The translations under genes were made by a program, and so were the position numbers. A DNA stretch of 64,000 bases from Vogesella sp. LIG4. GTDB taxonomy: Bacteria > Pseudomonadota > Gammaproteobacteria > Burkholderiales > Chromobacteriaceae. Under the pieces are notes generated by a model. The model saw only the letters and a list, made by a program, of their open reading frames with translations. It did not search any database and had not been told where the DNA came from. The DNA is taken from contig NZ_LT607802.1 in NCBI RefSeq assembly GCF_900090205.1, positions 2,979,970-3,043,969 on the forward strand. Direction: 5' to 3'. Shown here piece after piece: positions 1 through 13,638 of the stretch. Within the stretch, counting starts at the first letter, position 1. Each line of letters begins with the position of its first letter.

Positions 1-282
1 GTCAGCAGTGTTATCGAGATTCTGCAACCAGAACTTGTCATCTGCTGCAGTTCATTGGCATGGGGGGCAGCGAAAGAAATGGGGCTAATAGGAAACTCCG
101 TCAGCTTGAAGACGGTGTTCGTCCGGTCAGTTCATCCAGCTACCCGCTGGTGGAATACAAAAATGAAAAAACACAAAGAGCTAACAGGAACGCAGCTGTT
201 TGTACATGGCATAAAAAATAGGCTCAATAACCTGATAAACCGGGATGTGCCCGTTTGGGCGGAACTAGAAGCCACCGAATAG
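1..282 (+). CDS. C-terminal fragment of an unrecognised protein entering from the left
   Basis: The frame is open from the first base of the window to a TAG at 280-282, giving 93 residues with no start inside that need be real, so the gene begins outside the window. The visible part has a strand-like hydrophobic stretch (PELVICCSSLAWGAAKEMG), then an HPATRWWN segment followed by a lysine-rich stretch. An HP motif late in the chain after a hydrophobic strand is loosely reminiscent of uracil-DNA-glycosylase-like folds, but this is weak and I do not assign a function. Composition is more AT-rich than the core genes to the right, like the recombinase remnant beside it, so the segment may belong to a transferred or decaying patch. 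Confidence 0.5.
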   Translation, partial: VSSVIEILQPELVICCSSLAWGAAKEMGLIGNSVSLKTVFVRSVHPATRWWNTKMKKHKELTGTQLFVHGIKNRLNNLINRDVPVWAELEATE

Positions 283-439
283 GGCTACGGATGAAGTCAG
301 GGCAGACTTACGGGACAGGGCAGGGTTGGAGACTGGGCCAAGCGTAACCGGACAGGGTGTCCGCCAGTTGATCCAGCGAGGAGCTAGGGTGGCGCTGGGT
401 GAGGACGACTCTCTGTCGGTGACTGAGCTGCCTTCAGGC

Positions 440-656
440 TTGATGCTACTCTCGCCGATCCCGAAGTATTCCGCAGTGGCCTTGATAGTGCCCCTGTCTC
501 CGCCATCCATGCAACTACAGCAGCGTCATCAACCGACTTGGGCCTGCCAGTGTATCGACCCACAGCCTTGGCGATCTCGATACCACGCCGCTGCATCTCC
601 TTGCGGTTCACATCGTCCACCTCACCCTGAGCAGCCATGACAGCATCACGGGTAAC
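440..656 (-). pseudogene. Serine recombinase (resolvase/invertase) C-terminal remnant, frameshifted
   Basis: Two overlapping minus-strand frames together read as the tail of a Tn3/Hin-type serine recombinase. The first gives the hinge helix (NRKEMQRRGIEIAKA) and the GRYTGRPKS motif that precedes the DNA-binding domain. The second continues with the helix-turn-helix (TIKATAEYFGIGESSIK). The switch falls at a run of four Cs at 491-494, so a one-base indel broke the gene. The catalytic serine domain is absent upstream and the normal C-terminus is lost downstream. Function is therefore gone; this is a scar of a former mobile element or invertible segment. The family call rests on motif recognition only. 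Confidence 0.7.
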
Positions 657-666
657 TTATGTCTGT

Positions 667-5529
<4,863 letters not shown>

Positions 5530-5548
5530 GGCTGGTCCTTTTCTGGCG

Positions 5549-8023
5549 TCAGTTTTGTGAAGCAGGCTGGTCGTGCTGCAGGCGTTGTTCCAGTTCCGCG
5601 GTCGTGATCGGGCGCGAGTACAAATAGCCCTGCATGATCCGGCAACCCGCGGCCAGCAAGGCGTTTACCTGGCCGTGGTTCTCCACGCCTTCCGCCACCA
5701 GCTCCAGCCCCAGGGTAGTACCGAGCTTGATGATGGCCTCCACGATGGCCGCATCGCTCTTGTCGTGCAGCATGTCGCGTACAAAGCTCTGATCTATCTT
5801 CAGCACATCCAGCGGTAGTCGTTTCAGGTAGGAGAGGCTGGAATAGCCGGTGCCGAAGTCGTCGATCGAGATGCGTACACCCAGTTCGCGTAGCGCCTGC
5901 AAAATCTGCTGCGCGTTGTTGATGTCCTGCGCCAGTACACCTTCCGTGATTTCCAGCTCCAGCAGATCGTGGCGGATGCCCGTGCTGCCCAGGGTGTCCA
6001 GCACCATTTGCAGGAACTGCGGGTCACGAAACTGTACCGCCGAGATATTGACGCTGACACTGATGGGGAAGCCCAGGGCATGCCAGTGCATGGCGTCATG
6101 GCAGGCCTGCTTCAGCACGTATTTGCCTATCGGGATGATCAGGCCGGTTTCTTCCGCGAGAGGAATGAACTCGACAGGGGAAATCAGGCTGCCGTCTTCC
6201 TTGCGCCAGCGGATCAGCGCTTCGGCACCGACGATGCTCTGCAGCTTGGCATCGACCTTGGGCTGGTAGTGAATTTCAAAGATGCTGCTTTCAAGCGCCG
6301 CCCGCATATGCTGTTCCAGCAGGTGGCGGGAGCGCATGTTGTGCTCGATGTCCACCGAGAAAAAGCGGAACTGCCCACGGCCTGACTGCTTGGCCTTGTA
6401 CATGGCGGAGTCGGCGTGCCGGTACAGAGTCTCGGAGTCTTCGCTGTCGTCCGGGAACAGGCTGATGCCGATACAGGCGCTCAGGTCGTAGCGCTCGTTG
6501 CCCATCAGAACCGGTTCGGCAACCAGGTCCAGCAGACGCACGGCAATGTCGCCTACCTGGTCCAGCGTGCCGATTTCCGGCAGCAGCAGGATGAATTCGT
6601 CCCCGCCCTGCCTGCTGATGGTATCCACGGTACGACAGGCACTCTGCAGCCGGTTGGCCACCTGCTGCAGCAAGGTATCGCCCACCGCATGGCCAACGGC
6701 ATCGTTGATGCTTTTGAAGTTATCCAGATCCAGCACCATCATGGCTGCCCGGCGCTGGTTGCGCATGGCCTGCTGGATGGCCTGCATGATCCGGTCCTGC
6801 AGCAGCATGCGGTTGGGCAGGTTGGTCAAGGCATCGTGGTAGGCCAGGTGGGTCATCTTGATGGCCATTGCCCTGGCTTCCGATACATCGTGGAACACCA
6901 CGATGGCCCCGGTGATCTGCCCCTGCTGGTTGCTGATGGGCGAGGCGGAGTCCTCGACATCGAACAGCGAGCCGTCACGGCGCAGCAGCTTGCAGTTCAG
7001 CGCCATGCCCACCACCCGGTTTTCCTGTAGCGCCAGCCGGATGGGGTTCTGCAGTTCGAACTCGTTGCTGCCGTCCCGCAGCGGCATGACCTGCTCGATG
7101 GACTTGCCGGTCGCGTGGCTGGCCTGCCAGCCGGTCAGGCTTTCCGCGATCGGGTTCATGAAAATCACCTGGCCTTGCGGGTTGGTGGCAATGACCGCAT
7201 CGCCAATCGAATTGAGCATGACCCGGATGCGTTCCTTCTCCTCGAACAGCGCCTCCTCGTAGCGTTTGCGCTCGGTGATATCCACCAGCAGCATCAGAAA
7301 ACCCACGCATACCGTGTCGATGATGCGTGCAACCAGGGTGAGCTGGCCGTCCCTCCGCGGGAGGTGGTTGCGTTGCAGGGTAAGGTCGAGGGAAACCAGC
7401 TTTCCCGTCAGAACTCTTTCCAGCTGCGGAGAGATTTGCTGGTAGCCGTCCGCTCCCAGCACCTCGGGCAGCAGCTTGCCAACCATGTTGGCCGCATCGA
7501 TACCGAACCAGCTGCTGGATTGTTCGTTGCTGAATGCGCAACGCAGATTGGCCTGCCAGTAGCCAACAAACGCGGGTAAATGATGCAGAACGTCCCGCAA
7601 GTCGTGTTGCGCCAGTTCCAGCTTGCGGGTTTCAAGGCGCAATGCAAGGTGAGTGCGGATGCGCGCACGTGCAATGGAGACATTGAGCGGCTTGGAGAGA
7701 AAGTCCACCCCACCGTAGTCGAGTGCCTGCAGCTCTTCCTGCCCGCTGCTGTGTGCCGTGACAAAAATGACTGCAGCCTGTTTCAGCTGCGGGTCGGATT
7801 TCAGGGCCTGACAGACAGCGAAACCGTCCATGCCCGGCATTTCGATGTCCAGCAGCACCACATCCGGCAGGCAGGTGCGAGCCAGACTGATGGCGGATTC
7901 ACCGTCCACGGCAAAGTACACATCACCCAGATCGTGGATCGCCTCGCGCAGGACGCGGATATTACTGGTCTGGTCATCGACGATCAGAATGACAGGCTTG
8001 CCAATCAGAGAGTCATCGAGCAT
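5549..8023 (-). CDS. Response regulator with PAS, GGDEF and EAL domains (c-di-GMP turnover)
   Basis: An 824-residue cytoplasmic protein that both may make and may degrade cyclic di-GMP. Order: receiver domain (about 10-130; phospho-Asp in VVLLDIEMPGMDG, Lys in LSKPLN), PAS-like regions (about 150-265 and 270-390), GGDEF domain and EAL domain. The synthase motif is intact (RQGGDEF), and the product-inhibition I-site RTVD sits exactly five residues before it. The EAL domain keeps EALIRW, NISAVQF, ELEITEG, DDFGTGYSS, KIDQSF and AEGVE, so phosphodiesterase activity is also expected. It is the first gene of a two-gene operon with the hybrid kinase, which is the obvious phosphodonor. Which activity dominates cannot be read from sequence. 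Confidence 0.95.
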   Translation of the reverse strand: MLDDSLIGKPVILIVDDQTSNIRVLREAIHDLGDVYFAVDGESAISLARTCLPDVVLLDIEMPGMDGFAVCQALKSDPQLKQAAVIFVTAHSSGQEELQALDYGGVDFLSKPLNVSIARARIRTHLALRLETRKLELAQHDLRDVLHHLPAFVGYWQANLRCAFSNEQSSSWFGIDAANMVGKLLPEVLGADGYQQISPQLERVLTGKLVSLDLTLQRNHLPRRDGQLTLVARIIDTVCVGFLMLLVDITERKRYEEALFEEKERIRVMLNSIGDAVIATNPQGQVIFMNPIAESLTGWQASHATGKSIEQVMPLRDGSNEFELQNPIRLALQENRVVGMALNCKLLRRDGSLFDVEDSASPISNQQGQITGAIVVFHDVSEARAMAIKMTHLAYHDALTNLPNRMLLQDRIMQAIQQAMRNQRRAAMMVLDLDNFKSINDAVGHAVGDTLLQQVANRLQSACRTVDTISRQGGDEFILLLPEIGTLDQVGDIAVRLLDLVAEPVLMGNERYDLSACIGISLFPDDSEDSETLYRHADSAMYKAKQSGRGQFRFFSVDIEHNMRSRHLLEQHMRAALESSIFEIHYQPKVDAKLQSIVGAEALIRWRKEDGSLISPVEFIPLAEETGLIIPIGKYVLKQACHDAMHWHALGFPISVSVNISAVQFRDPQFLQMVLDTLGSTGIRHDLLELEITEGVLAQDINNAQQILQALRELGVRISIDDFGTGYSSLSYLKRLPLDVLKIDQSFVRDMLHDKSDAAIVEAIIKLGTTLGLELVAEGVENHGQVNALLAAGCRIMQGYLYSRPITTAELEQRLQHDQPASQN

Positions 8024-8347
8024 GGCTTCATTCCTGCTACATATCTAATGCATTCTAGATGAAGGCCAAATCTATCAATGCCTTATTTGCGAATTAAGCA
8101 ATGCCGTATGAATGTATGGCGAAGAAGTCATGATGGGCAACGAAGCAGCCGCACCAGAGAGGCAAGGGATGACGGGGGCGGTCGATCTTGTCCGCGCGCC
8201 GTCAGTGCAGGCGGCCAGGGCACACAAAAAAAGCAGGCTACCGAGGTAGCCTGAAAAGCCCTTGTGGAGGAATGAATACGTCAGGATGCCGCTGCATCCG
8301 GGCCGGCAGTTGCCGGCAACCGGGCTACCCGTTCGCGGGGTGTGGCA
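8024..8347. other. Intergenic region between two minus-strand genes
   Basis: This 324-base gap holds the promoter region of the GGDEF-EAL operon on its left side and a hairpin terminator at 8226-8253. No open frame with coding character was seen in it. Confidence 0.6.
8226..8253 (-). terminator. Rho-independent terminator for the orphan polyamine-binding protein gene
   Basis: A perfect 9-base inverted repeat (CAGGCTACC / GGTAGCCTG) with a 2-base loop. On the minus strand it is followed by a run of seven T, about 95 bases after the stop of the gene at 8348. Confidence 0.8.
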
Positions 8348-9472
8348 TCAGTTGATACCGGTTTTCAGCGCGTTCCATAGCCGGTTTTCCAGGCGCTGCA
8401 GTTCGTTGGACAGCGGAATGCCGGTAATGAAGTTCTTGTAGGCCTCGCTGGGCGGGAACACCGCCGGGTCTGCCAGCACATCGGGGTGGATGAAGGCCCG
8501 CGCGGCGGGTATGGCGGTGGGGTAGGAGGTGTCGTTGGTCAGGCTGGCGCTTTCCTTGTCCGATAGCACGAAATTGATGAACTTGTGGGCGGCATCCGGG
8601 TGTGGCGCATCTTTCGGAATGGCCAGCATGTCGAACCAGATCGCCGTGCCGCTATCCGGCAGCAGGTATTTGATGTGGTACTTCTTGTGGGCGCCAAGCG
8701 CGGCAAGGCGGGCGGTATTGACGTCACCGGACCAGCCGAAGGCAATGCAGACATCACCTTCCGCCAGGTCGTTGATGTAGCCGGAAGAGTTGAACTGGGT
8801 GATGTACGGGCGAATCGATTTCAGCAGCTTGTAGGCGTCCTGGTAGTCCTGCGGGTTGCTGCTGTTCGGGTCTTTTTTCAGATACTGCAGCGCCATGCCG
8901 AAGCCATCCAGCGGCGAGTCCAGCATCGACACGCCGCAGCCTTTCAGTTTCTGCAGGTTCTGCGGGTTGAAAAACAGCTCCCAGTCGCTTTGCGGTGCAT
9001 GTCCCAGTGCTGCGGTGACTTTTTCCACGTTGATGCCCAGCCCGTCGGTACCCCAGGACCATGGCACGCCGTAGCGCATGCTCGGATCATCCCGTTTCAG
9101 GTAGGCCATGATCTTGGGGTCGAGATGGCCGGTGTTGGGCAGCTTGCCGCTATCCAGCTTCTGGAACAGGCCGGCCTTGAGCTGGCGCGCCCAGTACAGG
9201 TCGGAAGGCACCACCACGTCGTATTGCGAATGGCCGGACAACAGTTTGGCCTGCAGGGTGTCGTTGGAGTCGAACTCCTGGTAGACCACCTTGATGCCGG
9301 TGGCTTTTTCAAAGTTGGCCACCGTTTCCTTGCCGATGGCATTGCCCCAGTTGTATACGTTGACAACCTTGTCATCGGCATTGGCTTGCGGCATACCCAG
9401 TAGCAGCAGGCTGCAGACTGCCATTGCCGACATCACCCGTTTGCCGGTTTTCTTCTTGCTCAGTTTCACCAT
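8348..9472 (-). CDS. Periplasmic spermidine/putrescine-type binding protein (PotF/PotD family), orphan
   Basis: A 374-residue exported solute-binding protein of the polyamine ABC family. I chose the ATG at 9472 because GGAG lies six bases upstream; an in-frame codon seven residues earlier has no such site. The N-terminus is a signal peptide (positively charged, then AVCSLLLLGMPQANA with likely cleavage after ANA). The mature start VVNVYNWGNAIG and the QEFDSNDTLQAKLLSG stretch are typical of PotD/PotF. No permease or ATPase gene is adjacent. It stands alone with its own terminator, so it either serves the potABC-like importer at 18840-21805 or a transporter elsewhere. Whether the ligand is putrescine, spermidine or another amine is not determinable. 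Confidence 0.9.
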   Translation of the reverse strand: MVKLSKKKTGKRVMSAMAVCSLLLLGMPQANADDKVVNVYNWGNAIGKETVANFEKATGIKVVYQEFDSNDTLQAKLLSGHSQYDVVVPSDLYWARQLKAGLFQKLDSGKLPNTGHLDPKIMAYLKRDDPSMRYGVPWSWGTDGLGINVEKVTAALGHAPQSDWELFFNPQNLQKLKGCGVSMLDSPLDGFGMALQYLKKDPNSSNPQDYQDAYKLLKSIRPYITQFNSSGYINDLAEGDVCIAFGWSGDVNTARLAALGAHKKYHIKYLLPDSGTAIWFDMLAIPKDAPHPDAAHKFINFVLSDKESASLTNDTSYPTAIPAARAFIHPDVLADPAVFPPSEAYKNFITGIPLSNELQRLENRLWNALKTGIN

Positions 9473-9645
9473 CTCACTCTCCCGATCAAGCAACGATTTT
9501 CTGGTGGAGAAGCTGTTTCGTTGCGCATTGATATTAAAGAGAGGAGGGAAGGCAGATCATTCTCGGTTCCGACACAACTTCTGTGCCTGACGGGAAAAAA
9601 TTTCCGGCGCCATGCCAGGGGGCATCGCGCTGCGGCCGGCCGCAC

Positions 9646-9677
9646 AAAAAAGCCTCTGCACGGGCAGAGGCTTTTTT
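9646..9677 (-). terminator. Bidirectional-looking terminator after the fds operon
   Basis: A 14-base perfect inverted repeat (AAAAAAGCCTCTGC / GCAGAGGCTTTTTT) with a 4-base loop, just beyond the fdsD stop. The A and T runs give a U-tract on either strand. It separates the fds operon from the orphan binding-protein gene. Confidence 0.9.
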
Positions 9678-9690
9678 CTTGCCGCGGATA

Positions 9691-9924
9691 TCAGTGCGGC
9701 ACGCGCCAGCTGTCGTCAGCCTGCAGCGCCTCGCGCACGATGGGGCTAAGGTTGGCCGCATCCTCCTGTTGCAGGCAGTCCTGCAGCTCGCGGCGCATGC
9801 GCGGCTCCCAGAAGCGCTTGATGTGCAGGGTGATGCCGGCCAGCGCTTCCTGGCGATCCGGCATGGCTTCGAAGAAGCCGCCGATCTGGTTGGCCATGCG
9901 GGTGAGGGTGTGGTGGGTATCCAT
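9691..9924 (-). CDS. fdsD: NAD-dependent formate dehydrogenase delta subunit
   Basis: A 77-residue protein, the usual size of the small delta subunit of soluble molybdenum formate dehydrogenases. It begins with the characteristic MANQIGGFFEAMPDR-like segment and has the H..RFWEPRMR pattern. It is the last gene of the fdsGBA-fdhD-fdsD operon, 18 bases after fdhD and just before a strong terminator. In Cupriavidus and Rhodobacter the delta protein is needed for assembly or activity of the enzyme. No metal-binding cysteine motif is present, consistent with a structural or assembly role. Confidence 0.9.
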   Translation of the reverse strand: MDTHHTLTRMANQIGGFFEAMPDRQEALAGITLHIKRFWEPRMRRELQDCLQQEDAANLSPIVREALQADDSWRVPH

Positions 9925-9942
9925 GCGAGTTTCCAGTGAGAT

Positions 9943-10773
9943 TCAGTTGCCGCCGGGCAGGATGCGCTGCGCGTGGCTGTAGGCCACCCAGCGTTCCGGC
10001 TTGGCGAAGCCTATCAGGCACAGCCCGGCCTGTTCGGCCAGGTCCACCGCCAGCCGCGTGGGGGCGGAGATCGCCACCAGGCAGCCAAAGCCGGCAGTCA
10101 CGGTTTTTTGCACCATTTCCATGCTGGCGCGGCTGGTGACCACCACGAAGCCGTCACGCACCGCGGGGCGGGTTTTCAGCACCGCGCCGATCAGCTTGTC
10201 CAGCGCATTATGGCGGCCAACGTCCTCGCGCACCATGCGGATGCTGCCATCGTCGCCGCACCAGGCGGCGGCGTGGGTGGCGCCGGTGACCAGTTGTAGC
10301 GTCTGGTATTGACGCAGCGCGGTCAGTGCCTGGCGGACGGCGGCTTCGTGCACCATGCCGGGCTGCGCCAACGGCGGCAGCGGGCGCACAGCATGCGCCA
10401 GGCTCTCGGTGCCGCACAGGCCGCAGCCGGTGCGGCCGGTGAGGTTGCGGCGCATTTCCTTCAGCCGGGCAAAGCGCGCGTTGGCGATATCCAGCTGCAC
10501 CACCAGGCCGTCGCAGCGCTGTTCCAGCTGCAGGTCGTACACCTCGTCCACGCTGTCGACAATGCCTTCGCTGATGGCAAAGCCCAGCGCGAAGTCTTCC
10601 AGGTCCAGCGGCGTGGCCAGCATCACCGCATGCGAGATGCCGTTGAACTCCAGCGCCACCGGCTGCTCTTCCGCCAGCGTGTCGCTGGCGGAAGCCACCT
10701 GGCCGTGCTGCCAGGTCTGTACCCGGCAGTGGCTGGCCCCGGGTGGGGCGGGCGGTTGTTCCGGCGCCATCAT
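9943..10773 (-). CDS. fdhD: Formate dehydrogenase sulfurtransferase/accessory protein FdhD
   Basis: A 276-residue cytoplasmic protein that transfers sulfur to the bis-MGD molybdenum cofactor before its insertion into formate dehydrogenase. The CGLCG motif carries the two cysteines of the family, and the stretch REDVGRHNALDK is the hallmark FdhD motif. The start ATG at 10773 overlaps the fdsA stop (ATGA); a second ATG follows directly at 10770. A longer in-frame extension upstream lies inside fdsA and is not used. Position between fdsA and fdsD is the standard operon order. Confidence 0.95.
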   Translation of the reverse strand: MMAPEQPPAPPGASHCRVQTWQHGQVASASDTLAEEQPVALEFNGISHAVMLATPLDLEDFALGFAISEGIVDSVDEVYDLQLEQRCDGLVVQLDIANARFARLKEMRRNLTGRTGCGLCGTESLAHAVRPLPPLAQPGMVHEAAVRQALTALRQYQTLQLVTGATHAAAWCGDDGSIRMVREDVGRHNALDKLIGAVLKTRPAVRDGFVVVTSRASMEMVQKTVTAGFGCLVAISAPTRLAVDLAEQAGLCLIGFAKPERWVAYSHAQRILPGGN

Positions 10774-13628
10774 GCCTTGCCTTCGTCGGCACCGGCCTGC
10801 TCCAGCAGTTCCAGCTGGGTGCGGTTGAAGCGCTGGTAGTCCTGCTGCCAGGCGGAAGGCTGGGTCACCTTCAGCACCTGCACCGCCGTCACCTTGTATT
10901 CCGGGCAGTTGGTGGCCCAGTCGGAGTTGTCGGTGGTGATCACGTTGGCGCCGGATTCCGGGAAGTGGAAGGTGGTGTACACCACGCCCGGCTGCATGCG
11001 CTCGCTGATTTTGGCATGCAGCACCGTTTCGCCGGCGCGGCTTTGCACGCCTACCCAGTCGCCATCGTTGATGCCACGCTCCTCGGCGTCGTGCGGGTGG
11101 ATTTCCAGCACGTCTTCCGGGTGCCACATGCTGTTGGCGGTGCGGCGGGTCTGCGCGCCCACGTTGTACTGAGACAGGATGCGCCCGGTGGTGAGGATCA
11201 GCGGGAAGCGGCGGTTGACCTTCTCGTCGGTGGCCACGTACTGGGTAACGAAGAACTTGCCCTTGCCGCGCACGAAGCCGTCCAGGTGCATGGTTGGCGT
11301 GCCTTCCGGCGCGCTGTCGTTGCACGGCCACTGGATGCTACCCATGCGGTCGATCTTCTGGTAGTTCACACCGGCGAAGCTCGGCGTCAGCTGCGCGATT
11401 TCGTCCATGATCTCGGACGGGTGGCTGTAGTTCATCTCCATGCCCAGCGCGCGGGCCAGCAGCTGGGTGACTTCCCAGTCGGCGTAACCGGCCAGCGGCT
11501 TCATTACCTGGCGCACGCGCGAGATGCGGCGCTCGGCGTTGGTGAAGGTGCCGTCCTTCTCCAGGAACGAGGCGCCCGGCAGGAACACGTGCGCGTACTT
11601 GGCGGTTTCGTTGAGGAAGATATCCTGCACCACCACGCATTCCATTGCCGACAGTGCCGCGGTAACGTGCTGGGTGTTGGGGTCGGACTGCACGATGTCC
11701 TCGCCCTCGCAGTACAGGCCGAGGAAGCTGCCGGCCATGGCGGCATCGAACATATTGGGGATGCGCAGGCCCGGCTCCGGGTCCAGCGTCACGCCCCAGG
11801 CGGATTCGAACAGCTGGCGGGTGGCGGTATCGGAAATGTGGCGGTAGCCTGGCAGCTCGTGCGGGAAGGAGCCCATGTCGCAGCTGCCCTGCACGTTGTT
11901 CTGGCCGCGCAGCGGATTCACGCCCACGCCTTCGCGGCCGATGTTGCCGGTGGCCATCGCCAGGTTGGCAATGCCCATCACCATGGTGGAACCCTGGCTG
12001 TGCTCTGTAACGCCCAGGCCGTAGTAGATGGCGGCATTGCCGCCGGTGGCGTACAGGCGGGCGGCGGCGCGCACCTGTTCGGCCGGCACGCCGGTGATGT
12101 CGGCAGTGGCTTCCGGCGAGTTTTCCGGCTTGCTGACGAAGTTCTTCCAGTCGTGGAAGGATTTCTCCTCGCAGCGCTCGGCAATGAACTCGTCGGCCAG
12201 CAGGCCTTCGGTAACGATCACGTGCGCCAGCGCGGTGATCATCGCCACGTTGGTGCCGGGGCGCAGCGCCAGGTGGTAATCGGCCTTCACGTGCGGGGTC
12301 TGCACCAGGTCGATGCGGCGCGGGTCGATGACGATCAGCCGTGCGCCTTCGCGCAGGCGCTTCTTCAGCCGCGAGGCAAATACCGGGTGGCCGTCGGTGG
12401 GGTTGGCGCCGATCACCAGCACCACGTCGCTGTGCTCCACCGACTTGAAGGTCTGGGTGCCGGCCGAGGTGCCGTAGGTCTGGCCCAGGCCGTAGCCGGT
12501 GGGCGAGTGGCAGACGCGGGCGCAGGTGTCCACGTTGTTGTTGCCGAAGCCGGCGCGGATCAGCTTCTGCACCAGGTAGGTTTCTTCGTTGGTGCAGCGG
12601 CTGGAAGTGATGCCGCCCACCGAATCCTTGCCGTGCTTGGCCTGGATGCGGCGGAACTCGCTGGCGGCGTGGCCGATGGCTTCTTCCCAGCTCACTTCGC
12701 GCCACGGGTCGGTGATCTTGCTGCGGATCATCGGCTTGGTGATGCGGTCCGGGTGGGTGGCGTAGCCCCAGGCGAAGCGGCCCTTGACGCAGGCGTGGCC
12801 CTCATTGGCCTTGCCGTCTTTCCACGGCGTCATGCGCACTACCTGGTTGCCCTTCATCTCGGCCTTGAAGCCGCAGCCCACGCCACAGTAGGCGCAGGTG
12901 GTGATCTTGCTGTGCTCGGCCTGGCCGATCTTGATCACGGTTTTTTCCTGCAGCGTAGCGGTGGGGCAGGCATCGACGCAGGCGCCGCAGGACACGCATT
13001 CGGAATCCATGAAGGCCTGATCCTGGCCCGGCGATACGCGCGACTCGAAGCCGCGGCCGGAGATGGTCAGCGCGAAGGTGCCCTGGGTTTCCTCGCAGGC
13101 GCGCACGCAGCGGTTGCAGACGATGCACTTGGACGGGTCATAGCTGAAGTAGGGGTTGGATTCGTCCTTCTTGCTGTCCAGGTGGTTGGCGCCGGCCAGG
13201 CCGTAGCGCACGTCGCGCAGGCCCACCACACCGGCCTGGGTCTGCAGTTCGCAGTTACCGTTGGCCGCACAGGTCAGGCAGTCCAGCGGGTGGTCGGAGA
13301 TATACAGCTCCATCACGCCGCGGCGCAGATCCTGCAGCTTGTCGCTCTGGGTGCGCACCACCATGCCGGCTTCCACCGGGGTGGTACAGGATGCCGGGTA
13401 GCCGCGGCGGCCTTCGATTTCCACCAGGCACAGCCGGCAGGAGCCGAACGGCTCCAGGCTGTCGGTGGCGCACAGTTTGGGCACCATGGTGCCGGCCTCG
13501 GTGGCGGCGCGCATCACCGAGGTGCCTTCCGGCACGCTTACGCTCTGGCCGTCGATTTCCAGGGTGACCATGCGCTCGGAGACGCGGGCGGGGGTGCCGT
13601 AGTCGATGTCGGGGGTGGGGTGGTTCAT
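10770..13628 (-). CDS. fdsA: NAD-dependent formate dehydrogenase alpha (molybdenum) subunit
   Basis: A 952-residue catalytic subunit oxidising formate to CO2 at a bis-MGD molybdenum centre. The N-terminus holds a [2Fe-2S] ferredoxin-like domain (CATDSLEPFGSCRLC), a His/Cys cluster motif (HPLDCLTCAANGNC), two [4Fe-4S] motifs (CIVCNRCVRAC, CVSCGACVDACP) and the cluster preceding the catalytic core (CAYCGVGCG). The motif VDTCARVCHSP contains the likely Mo-ligand cysteine; cysteine rather than selenocysteine is encoded. The start at 13628 was chosen because GAGGAAG lies five bases upstream; an in-frame ATG eleven codons earlier overlaps fdsB and has no such site. Cytoplasmic, with FdsB and FdsG as electron-transfer partners. 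Confidence 0.97.
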   Translation of the reverse strand: MNHPTPDIDYGTPARVSERMVTLEIDGQSVSVPEGTSVMRAATEAGTMVPKLCATDSLEPFGSCRLCLVEIEGRRGYPASCTTPVEAGMVVRTQSDKLQDLRRGVMELYISDHPLDCLTCAANGNCELQTQAGVVGLRDVRYGLAGANHLDSKKDESNPYFSYDPSKCIVCNRCVRACEETQGTFALTISGRGFESRVSPGQDQAFMDSECVSCGACVDACPTATLQEKTVIKIGQAEHSKITTCAYCGVGCGFKAEMKGNQVVRMTPWKDGKANEGHACVKGRFAWGYATHPDRITKPMIRSKITDPWREVSWEEAIGHAASEFRRIQAKHGKDSVGGITSSRCTNEETYLVQKLIRAGFGNNNVDTCARVCHSPTGYGLGQTYGTSAGTQTFKSVEHSDVVLVIGANPTDGHPVFASRLKKRLREGARLIVIDPRRIDLVQTPHVKADYHLALRPGTNVAMITALAHVIVTEGLLADEFIAERCEEKSFHDWKNFVSKPENSPEATADITGVPAEQVRAAARLYATGGNAAIYYGLGVTEHSQGSTMVMGIANLAMATGNIGREGVGVNPLRGQNNVQGSCDMGSFPHELPGYRHISDTATRQLFESAWGVTLDPEPGLRIPNMFDAAMAGSFLGLYCEGEDIVQSDPNTQHVTAALSAMECVVVQDIFLNETAKYAHVFLPGASFLEKDGTFTNAERRISRVRQVMKPLAGYADWEVTQLLARALGMEMNYSHPSEIMDEIAQLTPSFAGVNYQKIDRMGSIQWPCNDSAPEGTPTMHLDGFVRGKGKFFVTQYVATDEKVNRRFPLILTTGRILSQYNVGAQTRRTANSMWHPEDVLEIHPHDAEERGINDGDWVGVQSRAGETVLHAKISERMQPGVVYTTFHFPESGANVITTDNSDWATNCPEYKVTAVQVLKVTQPSAWQQDYQRFNRTQLELLEQAGADEGKA

Positions 13629-13638
13629 GGTGTCTTCC

